Source of the DNA: Xanthomonas cassavae CFBP 4642
GTDB taxonomy: Bacteria > Pseudomonadota > Gammaproteobacteria > Xanthomonadales > Xanthomonadaceae
Assembly (NCBI RefSeq): GCF_000454545.1
Contig: NZ_CM002139.1
Location: forward strand, 2,974,248 to 2,997,803
Direction of reading: 5' to 3'
Length of the DNA stretch: 23,556 bases
Shown: positions 22,388-23,556 of the stretch, piece after piece
Position numbering within the stretch: position 1 is the first letter of the stretch
How the letters are laid out: the number at the start of each line of letters is the position of its first letter
The notes under the pieces: model-generated
Seen by the model: only the letters and a program-made list of their open reading frames with translations
The model's database searches: none
What the model was told of the DNA's origin: nothing
Made by a program: the position numbers and the translations under genes

Positions 22388-23553
22388 GGCAACGCTGATC
22401 AAGTAGTCGCAACGGCCAGCGAACTGGCCGATCCGGCTCATGACGCACTTGGATCTACGATCAGCCGTCCTTCCATGCCCGTTTCCGGGCGCTGCGGGCC
22501 GCTTTTGCGGCCCCGCAGGCGCAACTATCCCGCCAAACGCACCCGCGCCAGGTACAGGTTCGCCAGGCCCAGGGCCACGAAGCAGCGGTTCGCGTTCTTG
22601 TCCAGCCCGCGATAACGCACCTTGGCAAAGCCCCACAGCCGCTTCACCACCGCGAACACGTGCTCGACACGGGCACGGATCTTCGACTTGTTGCGGTTCC
22701 GCTGGCGCTGCACCTCATTCACTTCGCCACGCTTGCGAACCCGCTGGTTGGTGAAGTCCCGGGCGTGCGGTGCATGCGTGCCGATCAGCGCCTTCTGGCT
22801 GGCGTAGGCGCTGTCTCCATAGACCCGGCGTTCCTCCCCGTGCAGCAGGTCTCCCAGCAGGTGCTTGTCATGCACATTGGCCGCCGTCACCGCCGCGCTA
22901 TGCACCAGGCCGTTACGACTATCCACGCCGATGTGCAGCTTCATCCCGAAGTACCACTGCTGCCCCTTGCGGGTCTGATGCATGTCCGGATCGCGGGCCT
23001 TGTCCGCATTCTTCGTCGAACTGGGCGCGCCGATGATAGTCGCATCCACGATGGTGCCCGTGCCCACCTTCAGGCCACGTGCTTCCAATTCCCGGTTCAC
23101 TTGCAAGAACAGCTCCGCCCCCAGCTCGTGCGTCTCCAGAAGGCGACGAAACTTCAGCAGTGTCGTCGCGTCCGGAACCCGCTCGCGGCCCAGGTCGATC
23201 CCCACGAACCGCCGCAGCGCCGTGCTGTCCAGTAGCGCTTCCTCGCAGGCCTCATCGGCCAGATTGAACCAGTGCTGCACCAAATACATCCGCAGCATCC
23301 GTTCCAGGCCGACCGGCGGCCGGCCATTGCCTGCCTTCGGATAGTACGGCTCGATCACCGCGCACAGTGCCGACCACGGCACGATCTGCTCCATCGTCGA
23401 CAGGAACACATCCCGGCGCGTCGGCCGACGATGCTGCTCGAATCCACTGCCCTGATCGGCCGCCATCGCCAATGTCTGCTGTTTCATCGGTCGTTCCGAT
23501 TTGAAGGAAGGGGCATATTTTCTCCGATAGGGACCGACTTGATCAGCGTTGCC
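22388..23553 (-). mobile_element. complete IS5-family insertion sequence, 1166 bp
   Basis: The ends are perfect 17-bp inverted repeats: GGCAACGCTGATCAAGT at 22388-22404 and its exact reverse complement at 23537-23553. Inside lies one full-length DDE transposase gene on the minus strand. A GC-rich stem-loop region (about 22487-22520) lies between the transposase stop and the left end. The intact gene and perfect ends suggest recent insertion and possible activity. Confidence 0.88.
22525..23487 (-). CDS. IS5-family transposase (IS5 group), intact
   Basis: A 320-residue DDE transposase that would catalyse cut-and-paste movement of the surrounding element. The N-terminal DUF772-like domain is present (GRPPVGLERMLRMYLVQHWF, then ADEACEEALLDSTALRRFVG). 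The catalytic triad is in place: Asp148 in GTIVDATIIGAP, Asp225 in VYGDSAYAS and Glu275 in RVEHVFAVVKRLWGFAKVRY. The usual MHQTRKGQQWYFGMKLHIGV block lies between the two Asp. The ATG at 23487 is the first in frame inside the element. The ribosome binding site is weak (GGAAC), as is common for transposases. The nearest named element is probably an IS1478-like xanthomonad IS, but that is memory-based. Confidence 0.93.
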   Translation of the reverse strand: MKQQTLAMAADQGSGFEQHRRPTRRDVFLSTMEQIVPWSALCAVIEPYYPKAGNGRPPVGLERMLRMYLVQHWFNLADEACEEALLDSTALRRFVGIDLGRERVPDATTLLKFRRLLETHELGAELFLQVNRELEARGLKVGTGTIVDATIIGAPSSTKNADKARDPDMHQTRKGQQWYFGMKLHIGVDSRNGLVHSAAVTAANVHDKHLLGDLLHGEERRVYGDSAYASQKALIGTHAPHARDFTNQRVRKRGEVNEVQRQRNRNKSKIRARVEHVFAVVKRLWGFAKVRYRGLDKNANRCFVALGLANLYLARVRLAG

Positions 23554-23556
23554 TTA

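Noticed and set aside
1..23556. CRISPR array, tRNA or rRNA genes, toxin-antitoxin or phage-defence operon
   Set aside because: I saw no regularly spaced repeats, no tRNA cloverleaf or rRNA-like stretch, and no recognisable defence or toxin domains in any supported gene.

Overview
The window is high-GC gammaproteobacterial DNA and reads as Xanthomonas chromosome. The basis is gene content: a giant NAD-dependent glutamate dehydrogenase, an EIIA-HPr-EI fusion FruB with FruK and FruA in one operon, an OprB-type porin, GTAGGAGCGC-type palindromic repeats and IS5/IS110 remnants. The genus is inferred from remembered family resemblance; no search was run.

Layout. At 1-111 lies the end of an IS5-family element, with only the first codons of its transposase inside the window (minus strand). 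A 130-residue protein of unknown function follows (minus, 267-659), then a 424-base stretch without a gene that holds two stem-loops just downstream of the glutamate dehydrogenase gene (minus, 1084-6093). A short divergent intergenic region leads to tetR-acrA-acrB (plus, 6371-11535), a self-contained RND efflux operon with no outer-membrane channel gene, closed by a strong intrinsic terminator.

The stretch 11600-12900 is a scrap yard. It holds a perfect 28-base inverted repeat, a 5'-truncated IS110-family transposase, the remnant of a small lipoprotein gene, and further copies of the repeat arm. Next comes a complete fructose uptake locus: fruR (LacI family, minus) divergent from fruB-fruK-fruA-porin (plus). 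Two copies of a GGGAACGTTCCC-type operator sit in the divergent promoter region, one at each gene. Fructose would cross the outer membrane through the porin, be phosphorylated during import by FruB/FruA to fructose-1-phosphate, and be converted by FruK to fructose-1,6-bisphosphate, with FruR as the expected repressor.

The right end (21113-22387, minus) is an accessory fragment. It has a small acidic protein with a poly-glycine tail and a coiled-coil, single-membrane-span protein whose 3' end appears to have suffered a one-base deletion. A complete IS5-family element with perfect 17-base ends follows (22388-23553), and the last three bases of the window look like its target duplication.

Most of the window is recognisable biology. 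The less explained parts are the two-gene accessory fragment at 21113-22313, the repeat/IS110/lipoprotein wreckage, and the regulatory architecture (a possibly leaderless autoregulated tetR and twin FruR operators).
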